6,903 nt of DNA, taken from the NCBI GenBank assembly GCA_041862375.1, contig JBGVTE010000122.1, forward strand, positions 1 to 6,903, read 5' to 3'. Source of the stretch: WVZL01 sp041862375 (GTDB lineage Bacteria; Acidobacteriota; Aminicenantia; Aminicenantales; Aminicenantaceae). The notes beneath the pieces were generated by a model that did no database searches, had not been told where the DNA came from, and saw only the letters and a program-made list of their open reading frames with translations. A program made the position numbers and the translations under genes. This document shows positions 1-6,203 of the stretch, piece by piece (the stretch's first letter is position 1; each line of letters starts with the position of its first letter).

Positions 1-41
1 GAAAAGAAGGCAAGTCAATCAACAACAGAGCTAAATTAAAC

Positions 42-72
42 ATTCTGTTTTCATGATTGCAGCTAACAGAAT
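42..72. repeat. Small perfect inverted repeat (8-bp arms, 15-nt loop)
   Basis: ATTCTGTT at 42-49 is the exact reverse complement of AACAGAAT at 65-72, with 15 nt between. It lies to the left of repeat copy A, where I see no gene. There is no T-run adjacent to either arm, so it does not look like an intrinsic terminator. It may be part of the dispersed repeat or chance. The rest of 1-176 contains no recognisable gene. Confidence 0.35.
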
Positions 73-89
73 TGACATGGTTTTCTTAA

Positions 90-233
90 TTATACAGCCT
101 CGTCCTTCCCTATCTTCACACAACGGATACGCTTTCTTTCTATGCCAGTGCCAATCCTCCTGGGGTCAGCCTTCAGACGACCTTCTTCGCTGTATACCCA
201 CGCTTTTTTTTCCTTATCACGGAAAAATAGATG
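90..233 (-). other. Unassigned open frame inside repeat copy A, no start codon seen
   Basis: On the minus strand a frame is open from 233 to a TAA at 92-90. It encodes 47 residues that are very basic and polar, with blocks such as FFRDKEKKAWVYSEEGR followed by LKADPRRIGTGIERKR. Over the shared part, copy B keeps the same frame with a 3-nt, frame-preserving deletion and only L/R and S/G changes (FFRDKKKAWVYGEEGR). No ATG, GTG or TTG lies in frame, and a TAA closes the frame at 236-234. A second frame beginning GTG ATA at the CCGTGATAA block also looks protein-like in both copies, but in copy A it ends after 15 codons at a TGA. It could be the decayed tail of a mobile-element protein or chance openness in a non-coding repeat. 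I do not assign a product. Confidence 0.2.
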
Positions 234-244
234 TTACCTTCCTA
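177..244 (-). repeat. Dispersed repeat, copy A (inverted relative to copy B at the right edge)
   Basis: Read on the minus strand, this segment aligns with plus-strand positions 6838-6902. By hand I count 57 matches in 64 aligned positions plus one 3-nt gap in the A-run. Two exact blocks stand out: GCGTGGGTATAC (192-203 here) and GAAGAAGGTCGT (177-188 here). Similarity starts abruptly at about 244, next to the unique sequence that carries the sppA promoter. It continues to the last base pair that copy B offers, so the repeat may extend left to position 1. The two copies face outward from the unique 6.6 kb between them. I do not recognise the family. The copies differ by substitutions and an indel, so they are two genuine loci and not an amplification artefact of one. 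Confidence 0.8.
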
Positions 245-274
245 TAAAAGTATTAGAATGCAGGCAAAAATATC

Positions 275-283
275 TGATATAAT
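275..283 (+). promoter_or_regulatory. Extended -10 promoter for sppA
   Basis: TGATATAAT at 275-283 is a perfect extended -10 element (TGn followed by TATAAT). The hexamer 17 bp upstream (agaatg) does not resemble TTGACA, which is common when the TG extension is present. Initiation near 290 would give a leader of roughly 30 nt ending in AGGAGG (309-314), four bases before the sppA ATG. This places sppA as the first gene of its own transcript. Confidence 0.6.
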
Positions 284-318
284 CCTTAGAGACCTTAAAA
301 CACAAATCAGGAGGAAAC

Positions 319-1302
319 ATGAAAAAATTCTCTTGTCTGAATCTTCTTATTGTACTTGTCCTCGCAGGGTGTGCTCCTCATTTTCATCTCGACTTTTTGG
401 GTAAAGAGAAAATTGAAGAAGTCGAGCTTATCAAAAGCAAAGCTAAAGAAAAAATCCTTATAATAGATGTTGAAGGTATTATAAGTGCTTCTGTTAATCC
501 AGGATTCCTTGAAAGAGAGGGAGACATCCTCTCTAAAATCTACTACAGGCTGGAAAAAGCTACGCTTGATAAAAAAATAAAAGGAGTGATCCTTCGCCTT
601 GAGACTCCAGGTGGAGAAGTAACAGCCAGTGATATTCTCTACAATGAAATTTTAAAATTTAAGGAAAAAACCGGTCGACCTGTTGTAGCGCTGATGATGG
701 GGCTGGCCACATCCGGAGCTTACTATGTATCGTCAGCCTGCGATTATATCGTTGCTCATCCATCTACCATTACCGGAAGCATAGGAGTCATCTCTATCTT
801 CCCCAACCTTCAAGAGCTATTTTCGAAAATAGGCATAAAATTAAACATAATTAAATCAGGGGCTATGAAAGACTCAGGAGGCATCTGGAGAGACATCACG
901 AAAGAGGAAACAAAAGTATTTCAAGGAGTCATCGATGATTTCTACCAAAAATTCTTGGACGTGGTGTATAAAAACAGAAAAGAATATCTCTCTCGAGATG
1001 AGCTCAAAAAAATAGCTGACGGACGGGTTTACACTGCTTCCCAAGCTTACAATCTGAAACTCATCGATGAAATTGGTTACTTCGATTCGGCTTTGAAGAC
1101 AATTCTTGCCTTGACCTCCCTGAAGAATGCTAAAGTTATCTGCTACACGTACTATCCTAAACAAAAAACAAACATCTATGCTACCAGCTTGAAGAACCAA
1201 TCACTCTTGGGGAACAAGAGCAAACACTATGAAAATATACTCTCTTCCCTTAAAACTGGTTTTTATTATCTTTGGATACCCAACTTTTCCCTAAATCAAT
1301 AA
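319..1302 (+). CDS. sppA: Signal peptide peptidase SppA-like protease (S49 family), predicted lipoprotein
   Basis: This 327-residue protein is a short-form S49 serine protease. SppA enzymes degrade remnant signal peptides in the membrane after protein export. The N-terminus is a lipoprotein signal: MKK, a hydrophobic run, and the lipobox LAGC with Cys18 as the predicted lipidation site. Residue +2 is Ala, not the Asp inner-membrane retention signal of enterics. The peptidase fold runs from about residue 45 to 270. The nucleophile is predicted at Ser132 in MGLATSGAYY, and the general-base lysine at Lys184 in KSGAMKDSGG, matching the Ser/Lys dyad arrangement of Bacillus SppA. LETPGGE (94-100) is the usual substrate-groove segment. 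The ATG follows AGGAGG by four bases. The last 45 or so residues are not recognisable. The gene converges on the operon and overlaps the end of the 70-residue ORF by 53 bp. The family call is secure; substrates are inferred. Confidence 0.9.
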   Translation: MKKFSCLNLLIVLVLAGCAPHFHLDFLGKEKIEEVELIKSKAKEKILIIDVEGIISASVNPGFLEREGDILSKIYYRLEKATLDKKIKGVILRLETPGGEVTASDILYNEILKFKEKTGRPVVALMMGLATSGAYYVSSACDYIVAHPSTITGSIGVISIFPNLQELFSKIGIKLNIIKSGAMKDSGGIWRDITKEETKVFQGVIDDFYQKFLDVVYKNRKEYLSRDELKKIADGRVYTASQAYNLKLIDEIGYFDSALKTILALTSLKNAKVICYTYYPKQKTNIYATSLKNQSLLGNKSKHYENILSSLKTGFYYLWIPNFSLNQ

Positions 1303-1462
1303 TCAGAACAAATAACCATTGGAGGCATTGAAGCATTTCTGTTTCCGTGAAGGAATTAGGTCTTTTGGAATGGCGTTTAAAATCTTCAGCTGTCACGGAT
1401 TTAGAAATGCTTCCTGCAATATCCAGCAAAAAGGCTCCTGCATGCCATTCTAATGGCATCAT
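1250..1462 (-). CDS. Hypothetical protein, 70 residues, last gene of the operon
   Basis: I do not recognise this protein. Its ATG overlaps the OsmC stop codon in an ATGA arrangement (1459-1462), a classic sign of translational coupling. This is the main reason to believe it, since no Shine-Dalgarno is evident. A second ATG follows directly, so the start could be one codon later. The sequence is soluble-looking and mixed: an N-terminal LEWHAGAFLLDIA stretch, a central basic segment (EDFKRHSKRPNSFTE), and a hydrophobic LQCLQWLFVLIIDLG stretch around residues 44-58 that is too short and mixed for a confident membrane helix. The final 17 or so codons are antisense to the end of sppA, with no terminator visible between the convergent genes. 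The C-terminus could therefore be an extension by read-through of an older stop. Confidence 0.5.
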   Translation of the reverse strand: MMPLEWHAGAFLLDIAGSISKSVTAEDFKRHSKRPNSFTETEMLQCLQWLFVLIIDLGKSWVSKDNKNQF

Positions 1463-1866
1463 GAGCCGATTTTAGTTTCTATATCAAAGGCAGGAGGCCT
1501 TTTAAGATGAGCCTTAACCGTACAACCGTCTACAGCTTTTATCACTGCATTTTTGTACTTTTCAGGAAACTCTGAAGGAAGTTTTATCTCTATCGAAATT
1601 TTGTCAACCATCTTTGTCTCCAGGCTCTTCTCTGTTTTCATCACAAGAGAGGCATTTTCAGTAGGTATTCCTCTGTTCCGGCAGAAAGAAAGAACATACA
1701 ACCCGGAACAGGTAGCAACTGAAGCCAAGAATAAATCAAAGGGAGCAGGAGCTGACCCTTCGCCTCCTGCATATACAGGCTGATCAGTTTTGATAATAAA
1801 ATCTTTATATTTGGCATCAACGCGTAATCCACCAGGAAAATGAACTTCTATTTCCTTTTCTTTCAT
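1459..1866 (-). CDS. OsmC family protein (peroxide/thiol detoxification type)
   Basis: This 135-residue protein has the OsmC/Ohr-superfamily layout. Members are small dimeric cytosolic proteins, and the catalytic ones reduce organic hydroperoxides through a pair of cysteines. The two conserved cysteines are present: Cys53 in ASVATCSG on the central helix and Cys115 in DGCTVKAHL. The segment GGEGSAPAPFDLFLASVATC (34-53) is the family signature. A third cysteine, Cys62, sits in FCRNRG. The sequence resembles the YhfA/OsmC-like branch more than Ohr, so a hydroperoxidase role is likely but not certain. The ATG is preceded by AAGGAG (1874-1879) at seven bases. It lies 28 bp after the trmJ stop and is coupled to the 70-residue ORF downstream. 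A protective function would suit an anaerobe with an oxygen-labile glycyl radical enzyme in the same operon, but that link is inference. Confidence 0.85.
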   Translation of the reverse strand: MKEKEIEVHFPGGLRVDAKYKDFIIKTDQPVYAGGEGSAPAPFDLFLASVATCSGLYVLSFCRNRGIPTENASLVMKTEKSLETKMVDKISIEIKLPSEFPEKYKNAVIKAVDGCTVKAHLKRPPAFDIETKIGS

Positions 1867-1894
1867 TTCTTTTCTCCTTTTATTTATTCCTGCT

Positions 1895-2620
1895 TTATAT
1901 TTTAGAAAAAATTGCCAAAAGCAATCTTCTATCCTTATCAGATAAAGTTATTCTCCCGAAGAGGTCGCACATCATCTCGGTAATATGCTCTCTATTTGTA
2001 GAGTGTATAAATTTTCTCTTTTCGAGCTTACTCAACATCATCTGGATAAACTCCTCTTGTTGCTTTCGAGAAAGAGGCCTATCTTTCTTGACCCCCTGCT
2101 CTGTGAAATTAAACTTAAAAATTTGATACAAAGTAAGAAGTACTGCAGAGGCCAGGTTGTAGGAAGGTTGACTTGACGCTTGAGTGATAGTAAACCTGAA
2201 ATTTGAATACATTAACTCATTAGAAGTAAGGCCAGTTCTCTCATTGCCAAAGAGAAGTCCGATTCCTGTATCGGGAGGAAAACTCAGCATCTTATCTACA
2301 GCCTCATCCAGAGAAAAAGACGTAAAAATTTTCCTTTTTTTAGAAGTAGCAGCGAAAACAAGGTCGAGATCAGCTGTTGCTTCAGCTACTGTAGGATAAA
2401 AACGGGCGTTCTCTAACACCTCTTTGGCATGAACTGCGGTCAAGTAGCATCTCGGATCTAAAGAAAGTAAAGAAACCAATCTGAGATTTTTAAACCCGGT
2501 GTTTTTCATGTTTCGGGCTACAAGGCCTATATTTTCAGGCTTCTCAGGTCTAGCAAGTACAACGGTAAATCTCTTTTGGGTTTTTAGGTTTGATTCTTTA
2601 ATATTTGCCTGTGCTTCCAA
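1895..2620 (-). CDS. trmJ: TrmJ-like tRNA/rRNA 2'-O-methyltransferase (SpoU/TrmH superfamily)
   Basis: This 241-residue SPOUT-class enzyme transfers a methyl group from S-adenosylmethionine to a ribose 2'-OH. TrmJ itself modifies position 32 of tRNAs. All three SpoU motifs are visible: motif 1 PENIGLVARNMKNTGF (28-43) with the catalytic-type Arg36, motif 2 LLFGNERTGLTSNEL (122-136), and motif 3 SYNLASAV (153-160), which form the knotted cofactor site. The C-terminal part (about 180-241) is a charged helical extension as in TrmJ, while TrmH and RlmB are built differently. The start is a TTG at 2620, supported by GAGGAG at 2630-2635 nine bases upstream; no in-frame ATG fits. It overlaps the end of dut by 23 bp, so the ribosome-binding site lies inside the dut codons for motif 5. 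The family is secure; the exact RNA target is not shown by the sequence. Confidence 0.85.
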   Translation of the reverse strand: MEAQANIKESNLKTQKRFTVVLARPEKPENIGLVARNMKNTGFKNLRLVSLLSLDPRCYLTAVHAKEVLENARFYPTVAEATADLDLVFAATSKKRKIFTSFSLDEAVDKMLSFPPDTGIGLLFGNERTGLTSNELMYSNFRFTITQASSQPSYNLASAVLLTLYQIFKFNFTEQGVKKDRPLSRKQQEEFIQMMLSKLEKRKFIHSTNREHITEMMCDLFGRITLSDKDRRLLLAIFSKI

Positions 2621-3020
2621 AACCGCCTTCTCCTCGAGGAGTATCTTCCAACTCTTCTGACTCGACTACTTTAACACGTTCAACCTTTTGAATTAGAAGT
2701 TGAGCAATCTTCATTCCCTTTTCAATGATAAAAGGTCTACTATTCAGGTTAGTGAGAACAATCCTGACTTCTCCCCTATAGCCTGAATCAATAACTCCAG
2801 CCAGCCTGTGGATTCCCTTAAGGGAGATTCCGCTTTTGTCCCATATCAACCCCGCATAACCTTCAGGAATAGCCATCTTAATCCCCGTAGGTACAGGCTT
2901 TGTTTCTCCTGCCTTCAAAACACAATCAACACAAGAAAAAATATCCAAACCCGCATCTCCCTCATGCTTGTATAAGGGAAGCTTGGCATCTTTGTGTATT
3001 TTTTTTACACTAAGTTCCAT
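2598..3020 (-). CDS. dut: dUTP diphosphatase (dUTPase), trimeric type
   Basis: This cytosolic enzyme hydrolyses dUTP to dUMP and pyrophosphate, keeping uracil out of DNA and supplying the thymidylate synthase substrate. At 140 residues it has normal trimeric dUTPase length and shows all five motifs in order: DAGLDI (22-27), DKSGISLKG (61-69), GVIDSGYRGE (75-84) with the predicted catalytic Asp78 and uracil-stacking Tyr81, GMKIAQLLI (102-110), and the phosphate-binding RGEGGFGSTG (129-138). Motif 2 reads DKSG where many members have a proline or glycine plus Arg; Lys at that place is a common variant. The absence of the dCTP-deaminase signatures favours plain dUTPase over a Dcd or bifunctional enzyme. 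The ATG follows the nrdG stop after three bases, with an AAGG-type site about ten bases upstream. Its place in a class III RNR operon makes metabolic sense because that enzyme produces dUTP directly from UTP. Confidence 0.93.
   Translation of the reverse strand: MELSVKKIHKDAKLPLYKHEGDAGLDIFSCVDCVLKAGETKPVPTGIKMAIPEGYAGLIWDKSGISLKGIHRLAGVIDSGYRGEVRIVLTNLNSRPFIIEKGMKIAQLLIQKVERVKVVESEELEDTPRGEGGFGSTGKY
2630..2635 (-). promoter_or_regulatory. Ribosome-binding site that fixes the TTG start of trmJ
   Basis: GAGGAG on the minus strand lies nine bases before the TTG at 2620-2618. It is embedded in the codons for the glycine-rich motif 5 of dUTPase (RGEGGFGSTG), so these bases serve both the conserved peptide and translation initiation of the next gene. 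Confidence 0.6.
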
Positions 3021-3023
3021 CGT

Positions 3024-3722
3024 TCACACACCTTCAATTCTGACTTCTTCAAAATAAGGCTTTGCCATTTCAGCAAATTTCTGGATTTCCTGCCTGCTGT
3101 ATGGTTTTTTTTGAAGATAACCAGCATCAATTGTATCTCTAGGCAGGAATTGCTGAAGCTGGAAAATCTTACTCCCTTTGAGCATTTGACTTATGGCGAC
3201 GATATCTTCTGGACCGATCAATCCAGGAACGATGGTAGTTCGGAAGATGTATTCCACACTCGAATTAAGAATTATTTCAATACTCCTCGCTATCTCTTCA
3301 ATCATTACCTCTGAGCCTGTCGCTGCTCTGTATTTCTCCATAGGAGCCTTCACATCCACAGCTACATAATCAATGAGTTTTTCATTGATAAGGTTCTCCA
3401 ATTTGGAAGGAAAAGCACCATTAGTGTCAATTTTTACCAAAAGACTCCTCTCTTTTAGGAGAAAAACAAGCTCCTCAATGTCCTCATGGAGCAAAGGTTC
3501 CCCTCCAGAGATACAGATGGCTTCAAGCCAGTTTCTTCTCGAATCGAGATATCTGATAAAATAATCCAAGGGAAACGTCGGTAGGGCTTGTGGCCTCAGT
3601 ACTAAATCAGAATTGTGGCAATAAGGACATCTGAAATTGCATCCTCCCACAAACACAGTTGATGAAATGAAGCCAGGGAAATCCTTCGGAGCAAACTTCT
3701 CTAAGCCCTTAATTTCAACCAA
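3024..3722 (-). CDS. nrdG: Anaerobic ribonucleoside-triphosphate reductase activating protein (radical SAM)
   Basis: This 232-residue radical-SAM protein uses a [4Fe-4S] cluster to cleave S-adenosylmethionine and generate the glycyl radical on NrdD. The cluster motif is CNFRCPYC (28-35; Cys28, Cys32, Cys35), followed by GGEP (73-76), which contacts the SAM amino group, then KIDTNG (97-102) and VDVKAP (122-127), the usual core strands. The length and N-terminal GLEKFAPKDFPG region match the longer NrdG2-type activases rather than the roughly 155-residue E. coli form. The start is TTG at 3722, supported by AAGGAG (3731-3736) eight bases upstream; a GGAGG closer in is too near to use. It overlaps the redoxin gene by 22 bp and ends three bases before dut. 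Related activases exist for pyruvate formate-lyase, but the adjacent nrdD fixes the partner. Confidence 0.93.
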   Translation of the reverse strand: MVEIKGLEKFAPKDFPGFISSTVFVGGCNFRCPYCHNSDLVLRPQALPTFPLDYFIRYLDSRRNWLEAICISGGEPLLHEDIEELVFLLKERSLLVKIDTNGAFPSKLENLINEKLIDYVAVDVKAPMEKYRAATGSEVMIEEIARSIEIILNSSVEYIFRTTIVPGLIGPEDIVAISQMLKGSKIFQLQQFLPRDTIDAGYLQKKPYSRQEIQKFAEMAKPYFEEVRIEGV

Positions 3723-3967
3723 TCCTCCAGCTCCTTTCGATTGTTCAACACAACAATTGCTCTCCCGTCATCCTGGAGAATTAGTGTGGGGATGATGATG
3801 GCGCCTTTGTCATCCCTTTTGATGTCTTTCAAATATTCTCTGATTTTTAGTTTGCTTTCTTTAAAAATTAGACTATATTCCTGGCCTTTAAGAGATATCT
3901 CTTCTAGTAATTTTTTTAATTCCCCGCACTTTGAGCAATTTGGATATGTAAAAAACAGATATTCCAT
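3701..3967 (-). CDS. Small glutaredoxin/NrdH-like redoxin, probable electron donor to NrdD
   Basis: This 88-residue protein has a thioredoxin-fold layout of glutaredoxin size. It opens with beta strand EYLFFTYPN, then a CSKC redox motif (Cys11, Cys14) at the start of a helix (GELKKLLEEI). The predicted cis-proline is Pro60 in IIIPTLIL, followed by a last strand and the acidic helix NRKELEDWL. The active-site tetrapeptide is not one of the standard ones (CPYC, CGPC, CMQC), so I leave out a gene symbol. The ATG lies three bases after the nrdD stop with no clear Shine-Dalgarno, which suggests termination-reinitiation coupling, and the CxxC position leaves little room for another start. Its end overlaps nrdG by 22 bp. 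Placement between reductase and activase points to a role in supplying electrons to NrdD. This is inference, and a general thiol-disulfide role remains possible. Confidence 0.75.
   Translation of the reverse strand: MEYLFFTYPNCSKCGELKKLLEEISLKGQEYSLIFKESKLKIREYLKDIKRDDKGAIIIPTLILQDDGRAIVVLNNRKELEDWLKLRA
3731..3736 (-). promoter_or_regulatory. Ribosome-binding site that fixes the TTG start of nrdG
   Basis: AAGGAG on the minus strand stands eight bases before the TTG at 3722-3720. It lies in the last codons of the redoxin gene. A second purine block (GGAGG) ends one base before the TTG, too close to act as the anti-16S pairing site. Confidence 0.6.
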
Positions 3968-3970
3968 CAG

Positions 3971-6043
3971 CTATGCTACTTTTGTATAAGGAGTCCTATC
4001 CTTGAATTCTTGCTGTTTACCATCATTCCAAGTGGAGACAGGTCTCAGATAACCTACAATTCTGGAATAAACCTCTGTCTCTGAGCCACAGTGAGGGCAA
4101 CTTAAGACATTTCCCTTTAAATAACCATGATCTTGACAAACACTGAAGGTGGGAGTGATACTAAAATATGGAAGAGGTGTTTCAGCAATTTTCCTGACTA
4201 ATTTCTTGCATATTGTGCTATCAATGGCTTCAGGAAGAAAAGCATGAAATATTGTTCCTCCTGTATAAAGTGGCTGAATGTTCTTCTGATGTTCAATGGC
4301 TTCAAAAATATCCCTCGTTGCATCTACGTTGAGCTGAGTCGAGTTTGTAAGGTAAGGATATTTATCAGATCCTGAAGTGATTATGTTATGGTACTTTCCC
4401 TTGTCAAGTCGAGCCAGGCGGTAGGAAGTAGACTCTGCTGGAGTTGCCTCCAGATTATACAGATTTCCATTCTCTTCCTGAAATGTGCGAATGGTTTCCC
4501 TCATAAAATTCAGAGTCTCTAGCGCCAATTCCTTCCCCTCAGGTGTTGCAATCCCTTTCCCTAATAAATTTAAACATGCCTCATGCATCCCGCAGAGACC
4601 TATTGTTGAAAAATGATTATCAAAATGCCCGAGGTAGACTTGGGTGTAGGGCATGAGCCCTCTTGCCAGCATGTTGTTCACTACCTCTCTCTTCGTCTCT
4701 AGAGCTTCCTTGGCCAAAACCATCAAACTCTTCAACCTGTCCAGAAACTCAGAAACTGTTTTTGACACATATCCGATTCTGTTCATGTTTAAAGTCACAA
4801 CTCCTATGGATCCCGTAGAGTCACCAGGACCCCATATGTTCCCCGGCCTCCTCATCAACTCCCGTTGGTCGAGATTTAAACGGCAGCACATGGCTCTTAT
4901 GTCACCGGCGTCTAGATTTGTTCCCATATAATTCTGAAAATAAGGAATCCCGTATTTAGCTGTGACTTCAAAAATAAGGTTGGCATTAGGAGATTCCCAC
5001 TCAAAATCTTTGGTTATATTGTAAGTAGGGATGGGAAAGGTAAACACACGGCCTTTCTGGTCTCCTTCAATCATTAACTCCAGGAATGCCTTATTAATCA
5101 TGTCCATTTCCCGCTGATAATCTCCGTAGGTTGAATCTTGCTCCTCGCCCCCGATTATTACAGGTTTATCCTTCATGTCATGGGGGACTGTCCAATCAAA
5201 AGTAAGGTTAGAAAAAGGAGTCTGCCATCCCCACCGAGAAGGAACATTCAGTCCAAAAATAAGCTTCTGAAGGTCCTGCTTGACACTTTCGTATGTAAGA
5301 TTATCTTCCCTTACAAAGGGAGCTAATAAAGTATCAACACTGGAAAATGCCTGAGCTCCAGCGAACTCTCCCTGCATTGTCCCGATAAAATTAACCATAT
5401 GTAAGGTTGCTGTCTCCAGATGTTTAGCAGGGAAAGAGTGGACTTGGTTTGGAACATGGCCAAATCCTCTTTTTAGGAGATTCTCTAAAGACCAGCCTGC
5501 ACAGTAGCCAACTATCGGATAAGAAAGATCATGGATATGAAAATCTCCTTCTATATGAGCCTTTTTTAATCTTTCTGAATAGAGCTGATTTAGAGCGAAA
5601 TTTGATAAAACCTCTCCTGAAACTCTGGCATTTAGTCCTGAAAAGCTCATGGTACCTTCATTGCTATTTTCTCTAATTTTCCAATCAACGTCATTGATAT
5701 AATCCTTAATCAACCTTTCCAAGTTAATTCCTGTCCTTCGAGCTTCTCTTATATCTTTATGCCTCTCCCTGTATAAAATGTAAGCTTTGGCAATATCGTG
5801 GTGACCCTGCTTCATAAGGACCATTTCAACTATATCTTGAATCTGCTCTACAGAAGGAATAGTATAACCACCGAATTTGTCTTCAATCATAAAGGTAGCA
5901 ATATCAGAGACGACTTTGGCTGCATTCCAATCCCTAAGGCCATGAGACTCCATAGCCTTATAAACTGCATTAGTAATTTTTTCTTGGATGAAATCAACAA
6001 CAGCTCCGTTTCTCTTTTTAATTCTTGATATTGCCTTTTGCAT
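3971..6043 (-). CDS. nrdD: Anaerobic (class III) ribonucleoside-triphosphate reductase
   Basis: This 690-residue glycyl radical enzyme reduces ribonucleoside triphosphates to deoxyribonucleoside triphosphates without oxygen. An N-terminal ATP-cone (about 1-95, starting ISRIKKRNGAVVDF) is the allosteric activity site. The catalytic barrel follows, with GDFHIHDL (166-173), Cys181 in GYCAGW, the adjacent pair Cys386-Cys387 in AMCCRLN on the finger loop expected to carry the thiyl radical, and GLCGMHE (482-488). The C-terminus has the structural zinc site with Cys636, His639, Cys649 and Cys652, and the glycyl radical loop RIVGYLRPV with Gly664. The double-Cys finger loop resembles thioredoxin-dependent class III enzymes (Thermotoga maritima and Neisseria bacilliformis types) rather than the formate-using E. 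coli/T4 type; I recall this from the family and could not align it. The ATG follows AAGGAG by seven bases. It is the first gene of the seven-gene operon. Confidence 0.96.
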   Translation of the reverse strand: MQKAISRIKKRNGAVVDFIQEKITNAVYKAMESHGLRDWNAAKVVSDIATFMIEDKFGGYTIPSVEQIQDIVEMVLMKQGHHDIAKAYILYRERHKDIREARRTGINLERLIKDYINDVDWKIRENSNEGTMSFSGLNARVSGEVLSNFALNQLYSERLKKAHIEGDFHIHDLSYPIVGYCAGWSLENLLKRGFGHVPNQVHSFPAKHLETATLHMVNFIGTMQGEFAGAQAFSSVDTLLAPFVREDNLTYESVKQDLQKLIFGLNVPSRWGWQTPFSNLTFDWTVPHDMKDKPVIIGGEEQDSTYGDYQREMDMINKAFLELMIEGDQKGRVFTFPIPTYNITKDFEWESPNANLIFEVTAKYGIPYFQNYMGTNLDAGDIRAMCCRLNLDQRELMRRPGNIWGPGDSTGSIGVVTLNMNRIGYVSKTVSEFLDRLKSLMVLAKEALETKREVVNNMLARGLMPYTQVYLGHFDNHFSTIGLCGMHEACLNLLGKGIATPEGKELALETLNFMRETIRTFQEENGNLYNLEATPAESTSYRLARLDKGKYHNIITSGSDKYPYLTNSTQLNVDATRDIFEAIEHQKNIQPLYTGGTIFHAFLPEAIDSTICKKLVRKIAETPLPYFSITPTFSVCQDHGYLKGNVLSCPHCGSETEVYSRIVGYLRPVSTWNDGKQQEFKDRTPYTKVA

Positions 6044-6059
6044 ACAAATTCTCCTTTCC

Positions 6060-6080
6060 CTCTTATTTATAGATAAAGAG
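6060..6080 (-). other. Weak hairpin just upstream of the nrdD ribosome-binding site
   Basis: CTCTT at 6060-6064 pairs with AAGAG at 6076-6080, and a few A-T pairs extend the stem if one base bulges. It sits five or so bases upstream of the AAGGAG of nrdD in the leader. The stem is AT-rich and probably weak. Confidence 0.2.
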
Positions 6081-6101
6081 AAAAAAATTTTATCACATTA
6101 A

Positions 6102-6124
6102 TTCCTCTCCCTTTAAAAGAGGAA
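6102..6124 (-). other. Leader hairpin in the nrdD 5' untranslated region
   Basis: TTCCTCT (6102-6108) and AGAGGAA (6118-6124) form a perfect 7-bp stem with a 9-nt loop. In the transcript it lies about 60 nt before the nrdD start. A run of seven T lies downstream on the minus strand, but 11 or so bases after the stem. That is too far for a standard intrinsic terminator, so an attenuator is possible and not supported further. Confidence 0.3.
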
Positions 6125-6171
6125 ATTTACACCTTAAACACTTTTACATGCAATGAGGGAACAGGCAGATA

Positions 6172-6187
6172 ATCCCCTATCTTGTAT
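6172..6187 (-). promoter_or_regulatory. Second, weaker NrdR-like box
   Basis: The plus-strand word ATCCCCTATCTTGTAT matches the NrdR consensus acaCwAtATaTwGtgt at 10 of 16 positions. Its right half TTGTAT is identical to that of the stronger box and lies exactly 32 bp from it, three helical turns. Paired boxes on one helix face are the known arrangement for NrdR targets. On its own the box would not be convincing. Confidence 0.5.
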
Positions 6188-6203
6188 GTTTTTTATAAAT
6201 CAA

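Noticed and set aside
72..96. TTGACA at 72-77 followed by TATACA as a plus-strand promoter
   Set aside because: The spacer is only 13 bp, and no gene starts before sppA, which has its own extended -10.
53..247. 64-residue plus-strand open frame upstream of sppA
   Set aside because: It lies antisense across repeat copy A, has no ribosome-binding site, and its sequence (Cys/Phe/Ser-rich) does not look like a protein; the other strand is the more coding-like one.
874..1200. 108-residue minus-strand frame inside sppA
   Set aside because: It is entirely antisense to conserved SppA sequence with no ribosome-binding site; a shadow frame.
2994..3314. 106-residue plus-strand frame across nrdG and the start of dut
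   Set aside because: It is antisense to two clear enzymes and its composition is not protein-like.
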